Positions 27,608 to 36,790 of a stretch of 64,000 nucleotides of DNA are shown piece after piece (positions within the stretch are counted from its first letter, which is position 1; every line of letters starts with the position of its first letter). This stretch comes from Alphaproteobacteria bacterium MarineAlpha11_Bin1 (GTDB taxonomy: Bacteria > Pseudomonadota > Alphaproteobacteria > MPNO01 > UBA830), in contig PTJZ01000005.1 in NCBI GenBank assembly GCA_002937455.1, positions 1-64,000 on the forward strand, written 5' to 3'. The notes under the pieces are model-generated. The model was given only the letters and a program-made list of their open reading frames with translations. It was not told the DNA's origin and did not search any database. The position numbers were made by a program, and so were the translations under genes.

Positions 27608-28414
27608 GTGGGGTCGCCGCTTCGGGCGCTCGTCCGGATCGTTGCCTACCTTGCGTTGACCGTAATTTTATTGCCGATTCAGGCTTTCGCGTTAAGATTC
27701 AACAGACTTCTCTCAATCCGGCTTCCCGTTTTCTATCACCGACGATGCGTAAGGCTACTCGGATTTCGTATTAGGGTGTATGGTGAGATGCATTCCGAGG
27801 GCCCTGTCCTATTTGCTTGTAATCATACGTCCTATTCTGATATCGCAATCTTAGGATCTCTTCTACCGGCCTCGTTCGTTGCGAAGGCAGAGGTAGCGAA
27901 CTGGCCGTTATTTGGAGTACTTGCGAAATTGCAGAGAACGGTTTTCGTCGATAGGCTTGCTGTGAAGGCGACTAAACAGCGCGATGAAATGATTAGTCGA
28001 CTAGAGGCGGGCGACAATCTGATTCTATTCCCCGAAGGCACTAGTTCTGATGGCAATGCCGTTCTGCCTTTCAAGAGCGCGTTGTTTAGTGTAGCGCAGG
28101 TGGCGCCGAACGGTAGACCACTTCTTGTACAGCCCGTTTCGCTGGCTTACACGCTATTGGATGGCATGCCAGTCGGACGAGCGCTGCGCCCATATTTTGC
28201 TTGGTATGGGGACATGACGTTAGCTCAACATTTCTGGGAGGTTGCTGGGCTGGGATGTGCAACGGTAGATGTCATTTTTCATCCGCCGGTATCGATCGAA
28301 AAATACGAGACGCGTAAGGCGCTTGCCGACCATTGCCAAGCTGAGGTTGCCAGAGGTGTTTCCGCAGCAAATGCCGGTCGGCTTGATGAATTTATCCGGT
28401 TAGTGACTTCTTGA
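27608..28414 (+). CDS. olsA: lyso-ornithine lipid O-acyltransferase OlsA (PlsC family)
   Basis: A 268-residue 1-acylglycerol-3-phosphate acyltransferase-family protein. It has an N-terminal membrane helix (about 8-28), the catalytic NHTSYSD (His73 and Asp78 of the His-x4-Asp motif) and FPEGTSSDG near 139-147 for acceptor binding. Next to olsB it should add the second acyl chain to lyso-ornithine lipid; some OlsA proteins also make phosphatidic acid. The GTG at 27608 has GAGGAGG about eight bases upstream, inside the end of olsB, which supports translational coupling. Confidence 0.92.
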   Translation: MGSPLRALVRIVAYLALTVILLPIQAFALRFNRLLSIRLPVFYHRRCVRLLGFRIRVYGEMHSEGPVLFACNHTSYSDIAILGSLLPASFVAKAEVANWPLFGVLAKLQRTVFVDRLAVKATKQRDEMISRLEAGDNLILFPEGTSSDGNAVLPFKSALFSVAQVAPNGRPLLVQPVSLAYTLLDGMPVGRALRPYFAWYGDMTLAQHFWEVAGLGCATVDVIFHPPVSIEKYETRKALADHCQAEVARGVSAANAGRLDEFIRLVTS

Positions 28415-28528
28415 CACTTTAAAATGCAATGATAGGTTCCGGAAATTGAGCAATATAAACAGTTCGCGGGAACCTCTGGGCGAAAATAGATTCGTTAAAC
28501 GCCCAAAGCCGGATCCGGAATAGCACCC

Positions 28529-29932
28529 TTGGCCAAAAGACTTCACATTAAGAATTATGGCTGCCAGATGAACGCCTATGACGCGACGCGTATGGCGGAT
28601 GTCCTTGCGCCACTTGGATACAACCACATTGCACAGCCAGAAGAAGCCGACCTAGTAATCCTTAACACTTGTCATATTCGTGAAAAGGCGTCGGAAAAAA
28701 TTTACTCGGAACTTGGTAGGCTTCGCGCCATAAAAGATGCACGTAATGATGCCGGTCAAACGATGATGATCGGGGTCGCCGGCTGCGTAGCTCAAGCCGA
28801 GGGTGCAGAAATGCTTCGGCGAGCGCCATATGTGGATATGGTTTTTGGACCGCAAACCTACCATCGACTGCCTGAGATGATTGCCCGCGCGAATCGAGAG
28901 AACGAAATAAAAAATAATTGCGGTAGGGGCGTGATCGATACAGAGTTTCCTGTAAACCCTAAATTTGATTCGTTGCCGATGGCTAGCTCACAGGGTCCCT
29001 CGGCGTTTCTTACGGTCCAGGAAGGCTGCGATAGATTCTGTGCGTTCTGCGTGGTTCCATATACCCGCGGGGCAGAGTTTTCCCGTCCGGTTGTTGATGT
29101 TATGGCCGAGGCGCGTGACCTCGTGGATGCGGGCGCCCGCGAGATTACCCTTCTTGGGCAGAACGTAAATGCCTATCACGGCCTTTCCCCCGGTAAGGGG
29201 GAGTGGCGGCTAGCGGCATTGATTGAGGAGCTGGCAAGCATCCGCGGTCTTGAACGGCTACGGTATACGACCTCCCATCCGCGTGATATGACATCTGATC
29301 TTATCCAGGCGCACCGCGATATCGATATCCTCATGCCGTACCTACATCTTCCGGTGCAATCTGGATCAGATCGTGTTCTTTCCGCCATGAACCGTCGGCA
29401 TACAGCGGCGGATTATCTGGCCATAATAGATGCGCTGCGTGACGCGAGACCCGACATTGCCTTATCATCGGATTTTATTGTTGGGCATCCGGGGGAAGGC
29501 GATGAGGATTTCGAAGATACATTGTCGCTTGTTGATCGGGTAGGGTTTGCGCAGGCCTACTCATTTAAATATAGCGCTCGTCCTGGCACGCCAGCGTCTG
29601 CGATGGAGAATGCACTGCCTGAAAATCTTAAAGCCGCTCGACTATCGAGACTACAAGATTTACTAAACCAGCAACAGGCGAGATTTAACAAGGATTGCGT
29701 AGATCAAGTTTTGCCGGTGCTTCTCGACCGTCATGGAAGGGCAGATAGTCAGCTTTCTGGTCGGAGCCCGTGGATGCAAGCAGTACACGTAAATTTTGAT
29801 GGTACTGCCGTTACCGAGAGAGCTTTTGGCAACATCATCAATGCGCGGGTAGTCTCTGCTGGCCCTAACTCGCTGGCGGCTCTTCCGGAGTCGGGTAGTG
29901 AAAAATCTGGGAAGGAGTTAGCCGCCCTTTGA
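28529..29932 (+). CDS. miaB: tRNA-2-methylthio-N6-dimethylallyladenosine synthase MiaB
   Basis: This 467-residue radical SAM methylthiotransferase modifies A37 of tRNAs reading UNN codons. The N-terminal MTTase domain has cluster Cys residues in NYGCQMN (Cys12), LNTCHIRE and GVAGCVAQ. The radical SAM motif [15 protein letters not shown] carries the Cys-x3-Cys-x2-Cys triad. A C-terminal TRAM domain completes it. The likely start is TTG at 28529 with GGAA eight bases upstream; there is no nearby ATG in a suitable place. Its stop overlaps the phoH start, so it heads the miaB-phoH-ybeY-corC-lnt operon. Confidence 0.96.
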   Translation: MAKRLHIKNYGCQMNAYDATRMADVLAPLGYNHIAQPEEADLVILNTCHIREKASEKIYSELGRLRAIKDARNDAGQTMMIGVAGCVAQAEGAEMLRRAPYVDMVFGPQTYHRLPEMIARANRENEIKNNCGRGVIDTEFPVNPKFDSLPMASSQGPSAFLTVQEGCDRFCAFCVVPYTRGAEFSRPVVDVMAEARDLVDAGAREITLLGQNVNAYHGLSPGKGEWRLAALIEELASIRGLERLRYTTSHPRDMTSDLIQAHRDIDILMPYLHLPVQSGSDRVLSAMNRRHTAADYLAIIDALRDARPDIALSSDFIVGHPGEGDEDFEDTLSLVDRVGFAQAYSFKYSARPGTPASAMENALPENLKAARLSRLQDLLNQQQARFNKDCVDQVLPVLLDRHGRADSQLSGRSPWMQAVHVNFDGTAVTERAFGNIINARVVSAGPNSLAALPESGSEKSGKELAAL

Positions 29933-30918
29933 CCAAGGTAGATACTCATGTCGCCGGTGTCTTGCCGGTGGTTTTGGAATTTGAGGACAACAAGCTGCTA
30001 CCGCTCCTGTATGGCGACTTCGACAGGCATTTGGCGCGCATCGAGCAGGTGCTTGATGTTACAGTTGCGTCTCGCGGCAATACAGTTACCATCGGGGGTG
30101 GATCAGCCGCCGTCGATATCGCGCGCGTATGTTTGGAGAGCTTGTATTGCCGCCTTGTCCGGGGTCTAGAAGTCTCCACTGGAGAGGTCGACGCTGCTAT
30201 TAGGCTGGCGCGAAATGCCTCCGAAGAGGACCGGAAAGGTTTCGACGAGTCGGCTAACGGAAAGTCCGGCATTCGGACACCGAAACGCCACATTTCGGCG
30301 CGGTCGTCAGGCCAGCAAAGGTATATCAGGGCACTGTTAGATAATGAGTTGAGCTTCGGCTTAGGGCCGGCGGGAACAGGCAAGACATATCTTGCAGTTG
30401 GTATAGCGGTGTCAATGCTTACATCGCGAAGGGTCGATCGAATTATAATTTCCCGTCCCGCTGTCGAAGCGGGTGAACGTCTGGGCTTTCTGCCCGGCGA
30501 TATGCGAGATAAAATCGACCCTTACCTTCGCCCGCTGTATGATGCACTTTACGATATGATGGCACCGGAACAGGTGGATCGGAAGCTCGAAAGCGGTGAG
30601 ATTGAGGTGGCGCCTCTCGCGTTTATGAGGGGCCGCACCCTTTCTAATGCATACGTCATATTGGACGAAGCGCAGAACGCTACCGCTGTTCAGATGAAAA
30701 TGTTTTTAACCCGCTTGGGTGAGAACGCTCGCATGGTTGTAACCGGTGACCTAAGTCAGATCGATCTGCCGCCCGGAGTCACCTCCGGGCTACATCATGC
30801 AATACGGACCCTGGAGGGCGTCGATGGAGTAGCCTCCGTGCATCTTTCCGCCGATGACGTAGTACGTCACGAACTCGTGTCTCGGATCGTTAACGCCTAT
30901 GATGCTGCCGATGAATAG
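29929..30918 (+). CDS. phoH: PhoH-like ATPase (YbeZ)
   Basis: This 329-residue PhoH-family ATPase has Walker [12 protein letters not shown] near 143-153 and a Walker B region with ILDEAQNAT. The N-terminal part carries the small KH-like domain of YbeZ proteins. YbeZ works with YbeY in rRNA maturation and ribosome quality control. The apparent start is TTG 29929, overlapping the miaB stop as TTGA, with AAGGAG 11 bases upstream. ybeY follows directly. The name PhoH comes from the E. coli phosphate regulon, but ybeZ-type genes sit in this ribosome-linked operon. Confidence 0.94.
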   Translation: MTKVDTHVAGVLPVVLEFEDNKLLPLLYGDFDRHLARIEQVLDVTVASRGNTVTIGGGSAAVDIARVCLESLYCRLVRGLEVSTGEVDAAIRLARNASEEDRKGFDESANGKSGIRTPKRHISARSSGQQRYIRALLDNELSFGLGPAGTGKTYLAVGIAVSMLTSRRVDRIIISRPAVEAGERLGFLPGDMRDKIDPYLRPLYDALYDMMAPEQVDRKLESGEIEVAPLAFMRGRTLSNAYVILDEAQNATAVQMKMFLTRLGENARMVVTGDLSQIDLPPGVTSGLHHAIRTLEGVDGVASVHLSADDVVRHELVSRIVNAYDAADE

Positions 30919-30929
30919 GCCGGTTGGAT

Positions 30930-31436
30930 ATGATTGAGAGGGTCCTCGATGTCGATATCAACATAGATGCCGACGGCTGGCGAGACGTGGTTCCGCGTCT
31001 TGAACTAACGGTCCAACTTGCTGCAGAGGCGGCGTTTAGGGCGTGCGGCTGCCTTGAAGCAAAAGCAGAACTAAGTATTCTGATGACTGATAACCACACT
31101 ATAGCCGCTCTAAACGAAAATTGGCGGCGCAAATCCGGGCCGACCAATGTACTAGCTTTTACCGGCGAGTTAGAGGGCCCCGGCCCCGCCCTATTAGGGG
31201 ACATCGTCTTGGCAATCGAGACTATTGTTTCTGAAGCGCAAGTCAGTGGCATCGAGTTGGCTGACCATATTTCCCATTTGATCGTCCACGGCGTTTTACA
31301 CCTTTTAGGCCACAGTCATGAGACTGACCATGAAGCAGTGCTAATGGAGGACCTTGAAACTGAAATACTTGAAACACTCGGGGTCTCCGACCCTTACAAA
31401 GGTAGTCAAATCAAACACTCGGAAATCAACATATGA
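30930..31436 (+). CDS. ybeY: endoribonuclease YbeY
   Basis: This 168-residue metalloendoribonuclease matures the 16S rRNA 3' end and takes part in 70S quality control. The zinc site HGVLHLLGHSHETDH has the three His ligands of the His-x3-His-x5-His pattern, with one extra residue type in the spacer (HSHETDH). The upstream block KSGPTNVLAFTGE matches the family. ATG 30930 is taken as the start; TTG 30924 would add two residues. The stop overlaps the corC start as ATGA, so translation is coupled. Confidence 0.94.
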   Translation: MIERVLDVDINIDADGWRDVVPRLELTVQLAAEAAFRACGCLEAKAELSILMTDNHTIAALNENWRRKSGPTNVLAFTGELEGPGPALLGDIVLAIETIVSEAQVSGIELADHISHLIVHGVLHLLGHSHETDHEAVLMEDLETEILETLGVSDPYKGSQIKHSEINI

Positions 31437-32320
31437 CCGATCCTAACGAAGGTTCACGATCTCGAGAAGATATCGAGCATGGTTTCTTCGCGCGATTGCG
31501 TGGAATGTTGGCCTCGCGAAACGACACTGAAACGTTACGCGATACGATAGAAGAACTAATAGAATTAGAAGAGGATGGTGAGGGGGCCGACAATGCTGAG
31601 GAACTCTCGTTACTCCGGAACGTACTTAGTGTCCGTGACGTAGCGGTCGAAGATGTTATGGTCCCGCGCGTCGACATCTGCGGAGTTGAGGCGGAAACAA
31701 CGATAGCCGATGTTGCTAAGATTATGAGTGAAAGTGGCCATTCAAGACTACCTGTTTACAAGGGTCAGCTTGATGAGGTGATCGGAATGGTCCACATCAA
31801 GGACCTCCTCGCGTGTTGGGACGATGATCAGGGGACGGGGATTACTAAGATCGTTCGGAAACCATTATTCGTGGCTCCGTCGATGCCAGCTCTTGAACTG
31901 CTTCTCCAAATGCGGGTGCAACGTCTACATATGGCTTTGGTGGTCGATGAGTTTGGAGGAGTAGATGGGCTGGTCACGATTGAGGATCTGGTTGAGGAGA
32001 TCATCGGTGAAATAGAGGATGAGCATGATCAGGATGCCGGCCCTCGATTGGAGCGCAATGGACCTGACCAGATCAATATTGATGCGCGTCTGCGGATCGA
32101 AGATTTTGAGCTCGAAACCGGCAAATTTCTTGCCGAAGAGGATCGTGATGAAGATATCGATACTATGGGCGGTCTGGTCTTTTACTTGGCCGGCCGTGTC
32201 CCGGGTCGTGGCGAGATCATTCGCTACGCGTCCGGCGTAGAGTTCGAAATTCTAGAGGCCGATCCGCGCCGCATCCGAAGGCTTCGGGTATCAAAAATTT
32301 CCGTACCCAATGATGAATGA
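31433..32320 (+). CDS. corC: CorC/HlyC family CBS-domain protein (YbeX)
   Basis: A 295-residue cytoplasmic protein. It has an acidic N-terminal segment (about 1-60), a tandem CBS pair (about 68-190) with VMVPRVDICGVEAE, SGHSRLPVYKG and HMALVVDEFGGVDGLVTIED, and a CorC_HlyC transporter-associated domain (about 205-290). It is linked to Mg and Co efflux and, in this operon, to ribosome or heat tolerance. There is no DUF21 membrane domain, so this is the short YbeX type. Both ends overlap neighbours as ATGA. Confidence 0.93.
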   Translation: MTDPNEGSRSREDIEHGFFARLRGMLASRNDTETLRDTIEELIELEEDGEGADNAEELSLLRNVLSVRDVAVEDVMVPRVDICGVEAETTIADVAKIMSESGHSRLPVYKGQLDEVIGMVHIKDLLACWDDDQGTGITKIVRKPLFVAPSMPALELLLQMRVQRLHMALVVDEFGGVDGLVTIEDLVEEIIGEIEDEHDQDAGPRLERNGPDQINIDARLRIEDFELETGKFLAEEDRDEDIDTMGGLVFYLAGRVPGRGEIIRYASGVEFEILEADPRRIRRLRVSKISVPNDE

Positions 32321-33873
32321 AATTGCTGATCACAGATGGTAAGGGAATTGCCGAGCGGCTGAGCTCACTGGGCGGCTGGCGCCGGTGGCTGATTTCGTTT
32401 TTAATTGGCGCGCTGGCTGCTGCAGCGCAGCCGCCGATCCATTTGCTACCAGTACTTTTTATCTCATTTCCGGGTCTAGTCTGGTTGTTGGATGGAGCAC
32501 AAACGCGCCGAGCAGCTTTCGGTATAGGTTGGCTGTTCGGAGCCGGTTACTTTGCGGCTGGACTGTACTGGGTATCCAATGCCCTATTGGTCGACGCGGC
32601 CCGTTTCGTTTGGCTAATTCCATTTGCGTTACTTGGACTGTCTCTAGGTATTGGGATTTTTACCGGACTTATGGCCGTTACGGTGCGCTTGTTTTGGAAA
32701 CCGGGGGTTTCTCGCATCTGCATACTAGCTGGAGCATGGATGCTGTTTGAGGTGATCCGCGGGTTCGTTTTCACTGGGTTCCCGTGGAACCCCATTGGTA
32801 ACGTGTGGTCGATAGTGCCATCCGTGCTGCAGGCTGCTGCATGGATCGGGGTTTACGGCCTGTCTCTTGTAACCGTATTCGCTGCATCGGCCCCCGCTGT
32901 GCTGCCGGATACAGGATCCCGACACCGCGTCCCGGTTGCGGTGTCTGGGCTAGCAGTGCTGATGGTATTCGCCATCGCCGGGGCTGCCAGACAAGAAAAC
33001 GCCCCCCAAGATCAAGCCACCGCGCCGGTGCTTCGGATTGTTCAACCAAACATCGCGCAGCGTGAGAAGTGGAATCCAACGCGGATAACAGCAAATTTTG
33101 CACATCAAATTCAGCTAAGCTTATCGAAGAACGGTATCCAACCAGCCCACGTTCTCTGGCCGGAAACGGCAGTATCCTTCGCTTTTCTGGCCGATCCATC
33201 TGCCCAGTCTCTGTTGCGTCGGATTGTTCCGGCCAATGGGTACCTTTTAACCGGTGCGATGCGGATTGATCGAGAGGGTGAACGTGCCGTGGGCGCATAC
33301 AACAGTTTGGTTACGATAGATGATAATGGCCGATCGCAAACTGTTTACGACAAGCATCATCTGGTCCCATTTGGTGAATACGTGCCGCTCCGATCGACTC
33401 TTTCCCTCGATAAGATCACATCAGGTCCCATTGACTTTGAGCCGGGGCCGGGCCTCCAGACGCTACGCTTACCTGGCCTCCCTCCTTTCAGTCCATTAAT
33501 CTGCTTCGAAGCGATCTTCCCCGGGCGGGTGGCACTGAATAGTGATCGACCCGAGTGGTTGTTAAATGTCACTAACGATGCTTGGTTTGGGATGAGTGCT
33601 GGCCCCTATCAGCATTTTGCCAGTGCTCAGATGCGGGCGGTTGAGGAAGGATTGCCACTTGTGAGGGTCGCTAACACAGGCATTTCAGGGGTTATCGATC
33701 CCTATGGGCGGGTAATTTCTTCTATCGGCCTTGGGCGGCAGGGGGCAGTGGACGTAGCTCTTCCGGCGCCTATCCTGCCGACGTTTTTTGCGCGGTTTGG
33801 CAACGCGATTCCTATGGTGCTGGCGATTCTACTTTGTTTGACGACCACGATTTCATACAAAAGAAATAGTTAG
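32317..33873 (+). CDS. lnt: apolipoprotein N-acyltransferase Lnt
   Basis: This 518-residue inner-membrane enzyme adds the third acyl chain to lipoproteins. About six to eight N-terminal membrane segments precede a periplasmic nitrilase-like domain and a last C-terminal helix. The catalytic triad is visible: Glu in LWPETAVSF (about 282), Lys in DKHHLVPFGEY (about 345) and Cys in PLICFEAIF (about 395). The start overlaps the corC stop as ATGA. This is the end of the miaB operon; an AT-rich 180-base gap follows. Confidence 0.96.
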   Translation: MKLLITDGKGIAERLSSLGGWRRWLISFLIGALAAAAQPPIHLLPVLFISFPGLVWLLDGAQTRRAAFGIGWLFGAGYFAAGLYWVSNALLVDAARFVWLIPFALLGLSLGIGIFTGLMAVTVRLFWKPGVSRICILAGAWMLFEVIRGFVFTGFPWNPIGNVWSIVPSVLQAAAWIGVYGLSLVTVFAASAPAVLPDTGSRHRVPVAVSGLAVLMVFAIAGAARQENAPQDQATAPVLRIVQPNIAQREKWNPTRITANFAHQIQLSLSKNGIQPAHVLWPETAVSFAFLADPSAQSLLRRIVPANGYLLTGAMRIDREGERAVGAYNSLVTIDDNGRSQTVYDKHHLVPFGEYVPLRSTLSLDKITSGPIDFEPGPGLQTLRLPGLPPFSPLICFEAIFPGRVALNSDRPEWLLNVTNDAWFGMSAGPYQHFASAQMRAVEEGLPLVRVANTGISGVIDPYGRVISSIGLGRQGAVDVALPAPILPTFFARFGNAIPMVLAILLCLTTTISYKRNS

Positions 33874-33901
33874 TAGTATTCGAGCGGCCATTAAAAAAAG
33901 A

Positions 33902-33927
33902 TAGGAAAAGATAGAAAAATTTTCCTA
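33902..33927. promoter_or_regulatory. AT-rich inverted repeat upstream of the XRE regulator
   Basis: TAGGAAAA at 33902-33909 and TTTTCCTA at 33920-33927 form a perfect 8-base inverted repeat with a 10-base spacer, about 130 bases before the regulator start. It may be an operator for self-control, or a weak hairpin after lnt. A TACAAT at 34000-34005 is a possible -10 element without a clear -35. Confidence 0.35.
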
Positions 33928-34053
33928 AATTTGGACAACCACAACGCCTTCTCTTACATTGCTTCTTCTTTCGATCCAATAGGATTTCAAATATGGGCCT
34001 ACAATATAAGCATATGAAATACTTTAATGCCTACACATGAACTCCTCTAAAAA

Positions 34054-34518
34054 ATGACAAAAACAGAAAATCGAAAACAAGAGAAAGAGGGTTCTCCGTT
34101 TGGGGCGGAAGGTGGACCGAATGTTGTTGATGTACACGTTGGTAGCCGTGTTCGGGAGCGCCGAAAGATCCTCGGATTGAGCCAAGAGAAACTTGGAGAG
34201 GCGCTCAGCTTAACCTTCCAACAGGTTCAGAAATATGAACGTGGCGCGAATCGTATTGGCGCAAGTCGACTATATCATATTTCCGAAATTCTCGACGTTC
34301 CGATCGATTACTTTTTCAAGGATATACCGCGATCGTTATCCAATAGGACAGAAAAGGTTGGACCGACGGATGTACGGACCGAGTGTAGTCACGATTCGAT
34401 TTCGGACCGGGAGGTAAGTGAGCTTGTTCAGTCCTATTACAAGATCAAGGACGCTTTGGTGCGGAGACGCTTATTAGATTTGACAAAGCAACTTGGGGAA
34501 TCGTTCTACGATCCCTAG
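34054..34518 (+). CDS. XRE-family helix-turn-helix regulator
   Basis: This 154-residue protein has one Cro/C1-type HTH domain (about 28-82): GSRVRERRKILGLSQEKLGEALSLTFQQVQKYERGANRIGASRL. The C-terminal 70 residues are variable, with a helical end (YYKIKDALVRRRLLDLTKQL). Regulators with this KYERGANRI motif lie between lnt and metK in many Alphaproteobacteria. Target genes are not known from sequence. There is no strong ribosome binding site before the ATG, and the leader is AT-rich. Confidence 0.9.
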   Translation: MTKTENRKQEKEGSPFGAEGGPNVVDVHVGSRVRERRKILGLSQEKLGEALSLTFQQVQKYERGANRIGASRLYHISEILDVPIDYFFKDIPRSLSNRTEKVGPTDVRTECSHDSISDREVSELVQSYYKIKDALVRRRLLDLTKQLGESFYDP

Positions 34519-34665
34519 GCGATGCTGCTGACTATGCGGGTCTTGACGTTCTGGTCCGATATTGCCAAAACGCAACAAGCGAGGCGTTATCCTGAGTGAG
34601 GCTTTCGACAAAAGTTTATGTCACCCCCGGGCGACGTCAGAGTGATAATTTTTTCATGTTTCAAC

Positions 34666-34688
34666 GCGGCTCTAACCGACTGGGCCGC
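34666..34688 (+). promoter_or_regulatory. hairpin in the metK leader
   Basis: GCGGCTC at 34666-34672 pairs with GGGCCGC at 34682-34688 (seven pairs, one G-U) around a nine-base loop. It ends 12 bases before the AGGAGG ribosome binding site of metK. Upstream, a weak stem TGTCAC/GTGATA (34619-34647) is followed by six T at 34649-34654, which resembles a terminator of the XRE gene or an attenuator. I could not match the leader to a SAM riboswitch class by eye. Confidence 0.35.
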
Positions 34689-34712
34689 AGGGCAACTTCG
34701 AGGAGGCAAATA

Positions 34713-35882
34713 GTGCCGCGGGGTAATTATCTTTTCACTAGCGAGTCCGTTTCCGAGGGCCATCCTGACAAAGTCTCGGACAGAATTTCGGACGCCGTCG
34801 TCGACCTATACCTTTCCGGTGATCCAATGTCTCGCGTCGCATGTGAGACGCTGACCACTACTAATCGTATCGTTATCGCTGGCGAGGTTCGGGGGCCGGA
34901 GTCGATCACAGAAAACGAGGTTGAGAAAGTCACGCGTGAAGCCGTTAAGGATATTGGTTATGAGCAAGATGGCTTTCATTGGGAAAATGCAGCCGTTGAG
35001 GTTTATCTTCATCAACAGTCTGTTGACATTGCGCAGGGTGTGGATGCTGCTGGTAACAAGGACGAAGGCGCTGGTGACCAGGGCATCATGTTCGGTTATG
35101 CGTGCAACGAAACCCCCAACCTTATGCCTGCGCCGATTTTTTACTCACATGAAATACTTCGATCATTAGCCGAAGCTCGTCACGCCGACCCTTGTTCCGG
35201 TCTCGGACCTGACTCAAAAAGTCAGGTGACGCTCCAGTACGAAGGGGGAAAACCGATTAAGGCTACCTCTATCGTTGTTTCCACGCAGCACTCCGAAGAC
35301 TTGGATCAAGACCAGATTCGCGACATCGTAAGGCCTCACGTCGAGAGGGTTCTGCCCGACGGCTGGATGTGCCCGGAAGATGAATTTTATGTCAATCCAA
35401 CCGGACGTTTTGTAATTGGCGGTCCCGACGGAGATTGCGGCCTGACCGGGCGCAAGATAATTGTCGATACATATGGTGGAGCCGCGCCACACGGCGGGGG
35501 CGCATTTTCTGGCAAAGACCCATCCAAAGTCGATCGGTCAGCAGCCTATGCAGCACGCTGGGTAGCTAAGAACGTTGTAGCGGCCGGTCTGGCAGAAAAA
35601 TGCGTAATCCAGCTGGCTTACGCAATCGGGGTTGCGAAGCCGTTATCGGTATACGTCGATACTTCAGGTACTGCGAAAGTGGCGGAGGATAAGCTCTCCA
35701 TGGCCATCCAAGAGGTTGTTGATCTGTCACCGCGCGGGATTCGAGAAGGATTGAAGCTGAGCCGCCCGATTTATGCTCGGTCTGCAGCCTACGGTCATTT
35801 CGGCCGTGAACCGGATAGCGATGGCGGGTTTTCCTGGGAAAAAACGGACCTAGTTGAAGACCTTAAGGCCGCCACGTTGTGA
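34713..35882 (+). CDS. metK: S-adenosylmethionine synthetase
   Basis: This 389-residue enzyme makes S-adenosylmethionine from methionine and ATP. It opens [20 protein letters not shown], and carries the loop signature [12 protein letters not shown] and the second signature [17 protein letters not shown] with the P-loop-like and metal-binding residues. The start is GTG at 34713 with AGGAGG at 34701-34706, six bases away; an upstream in-frame ATG at 34596 would add 39 residues that do not belong to the family. The leader contains a hairpin near the ribosome binding site. trmB begins 10 bases after the stop. Confidence 0.96.
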   Translation: MPRGNYLFTSESVSEGHPDKVSDRISDAVVDLYLSGDPMSRVACETLTTTNRIVIAGEVRGPESITENEVEKVTREAVKDIGYEQDGFHWENAAVEVYLHQQSVDIAQGVDAAGNKDEGAGDQGIMFGYACNETPNLMPAPIFYSHEILRSLAEARHADPCSGLGPDSKSQVTLQYEGGKPIKATSIVVSTQHSEDLDQDQIRDIVRPHVERVLPDGWMCPEDEFYVNPTGRFVIGGPDGDCGLTGRKIIVDTYGGAAPHGGGAFSGKDPSKVDRSAAYAARWVAKNVVAAGLAEKCVIQLAYAIGVAKPLSVYVDTSGTAKVAEDKLSMAIQEVVDLSPRGIREGLKLSRPIYARSAAYGHFGREPDSDGGFSWEKTDLVEDLKAATL

Positions 35883-35892
35883 TACAGGCAAA

Positions 35893-36603
35893 ATGCCGAC
35901 AAAGAAGTTAACTCCGGATCACCAACGAGTCCTCTATGGACGCCGCTGCGGACGACGTCTGCGCGCAGGTCAGAAAGCTTTGGTCAAAAACCTACTACCG
36001 AAACTGGAAATTGACCCGCTGCTAACGGCACCATTCGATCCGCCGGCCTGTTTTGGGGCAGGAATAGAAGATTATTGGCTAGAAATCGGGTTTGGCAGCG
36101 GTGAGCACCTCGCTTGGCAGGCTGAAAACCATCCTCGTGTCGGAATTGTCGGCTGCGAACCGTTTATGAACGGCGTAGTAAAGCTTCTGTCAAGAGTTCG
36201 TGACGCCGGACTTGATAATGTACGGATCTATCGAGACGATGCGCGGATACTGGTTGAGAGACTTCCAGAAAGCTCATTGGGGCGAGCCTTTATACTCTTT
36301 CCAGACCCTTGGCCCAAAGTGCGACACCATAAGAGGAGAGTTATTTGCATGAAGTTTCTTAGCCATCTGGCTAGCGCACTTCGGGACGAGAGCGAACTTC
36401 GAGTAGCTACCGACCATGCGGGATATCTCGAATGGATCCTTTGGCATCTCCGTGGCCATCAGGATTTTGCCTGGCACGCATCAAAGCCGGGAGATTGGCA
36501 AGAAAGACCTAATGACTGGCCCTCGACACGCTATCAGGAGAAGGCAATCGCCGCTGCCCGTAAGTGCACCTTTTTAACTTATATCCGACGATCCCGGCTT
36601 TAA
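35893..36603 (+). CDS. trmB: tRNA (guanine-N7-)-methyltransferase TrmB
   Basis: This 236-residue SAM-dependent enzyme methylates G46 of tRNA. The SAM site is LEIGFGSGEHL near 63-73. The catalytic region FPDPWPKVRHHKRR near 140-153 is the TrmB signature, and the C-terminal STRYQEKA segment is also typical. The ATG at 35893 has AGG six bases upstream; a TTG inside the end of metK (35854) is less likely. It follows metK closely, so its SAM supplier is co-expressed. The terminator-like hairpin at 36701 follows. Confidence 0.94.
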   Translation: MPTKKLTPDHQRVLYGRRCGRRLRAGQKALVKNLLPKLEIDPLLTAPFDPPACFGAGIEDYWLEIGFGSGEHLAWQAENHPRVGIVGCEPFMNGVVKLLSRVRDAGLDNVRIYRDDARILVERLPESSLGRAFILFPDPWPKVRHHKRRVICMKFLSHLASALRDESELRVATDHAGYLEWILWHLRGHQDFAWHASKPGDWQERPNDWPSTRYQEKAIAAARKCTFLTYIRRSRL

Positions 36604-36700
36604 ATTAAAGACAGATAAAAGCTTGCCTTAAACAGTTGTCGCGACTACGTTGATAGCGAAAGACCACGCGCCTTTCTGAGGCGGAATAAAATCTTACAAG

Positions 36701-36723
36701 AGTGGGCCTAGCCCACTTTTTTT
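36701..36723 (+). terminator. intrinsic terminator / rimP leader attenuator hairpin
   Basis: AGTGGGC at 36701-36707 and GCCCACT at 36711-36717 form a perfect seven-pair stem with a CTA loop, followed directly by a T run to 36723. It ends 67 bases before rimP. A hairpin of this kind in front of rimP recurs in Alphaproteobacteria and is listed in Rfam as a rimP leader, so it may be an attenuator for the operon rather than only the trmB terminator. Confidence 0.85.
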
Positions 36724-36790
36724 ATTGCTTACGGGCTGCCCTGATTTTTTGCAGGGTTATTGGAAGACTTGGGGAGAAACGGTAGGCCCG

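Noticed and set aside
34519..34712. SAM riboswitch upstream of metK
   Set aside because: The leader has hairpins but none of the SAM-II or SAM/SAH consensus strings I know. It is kept only as an unassigned leader structure.
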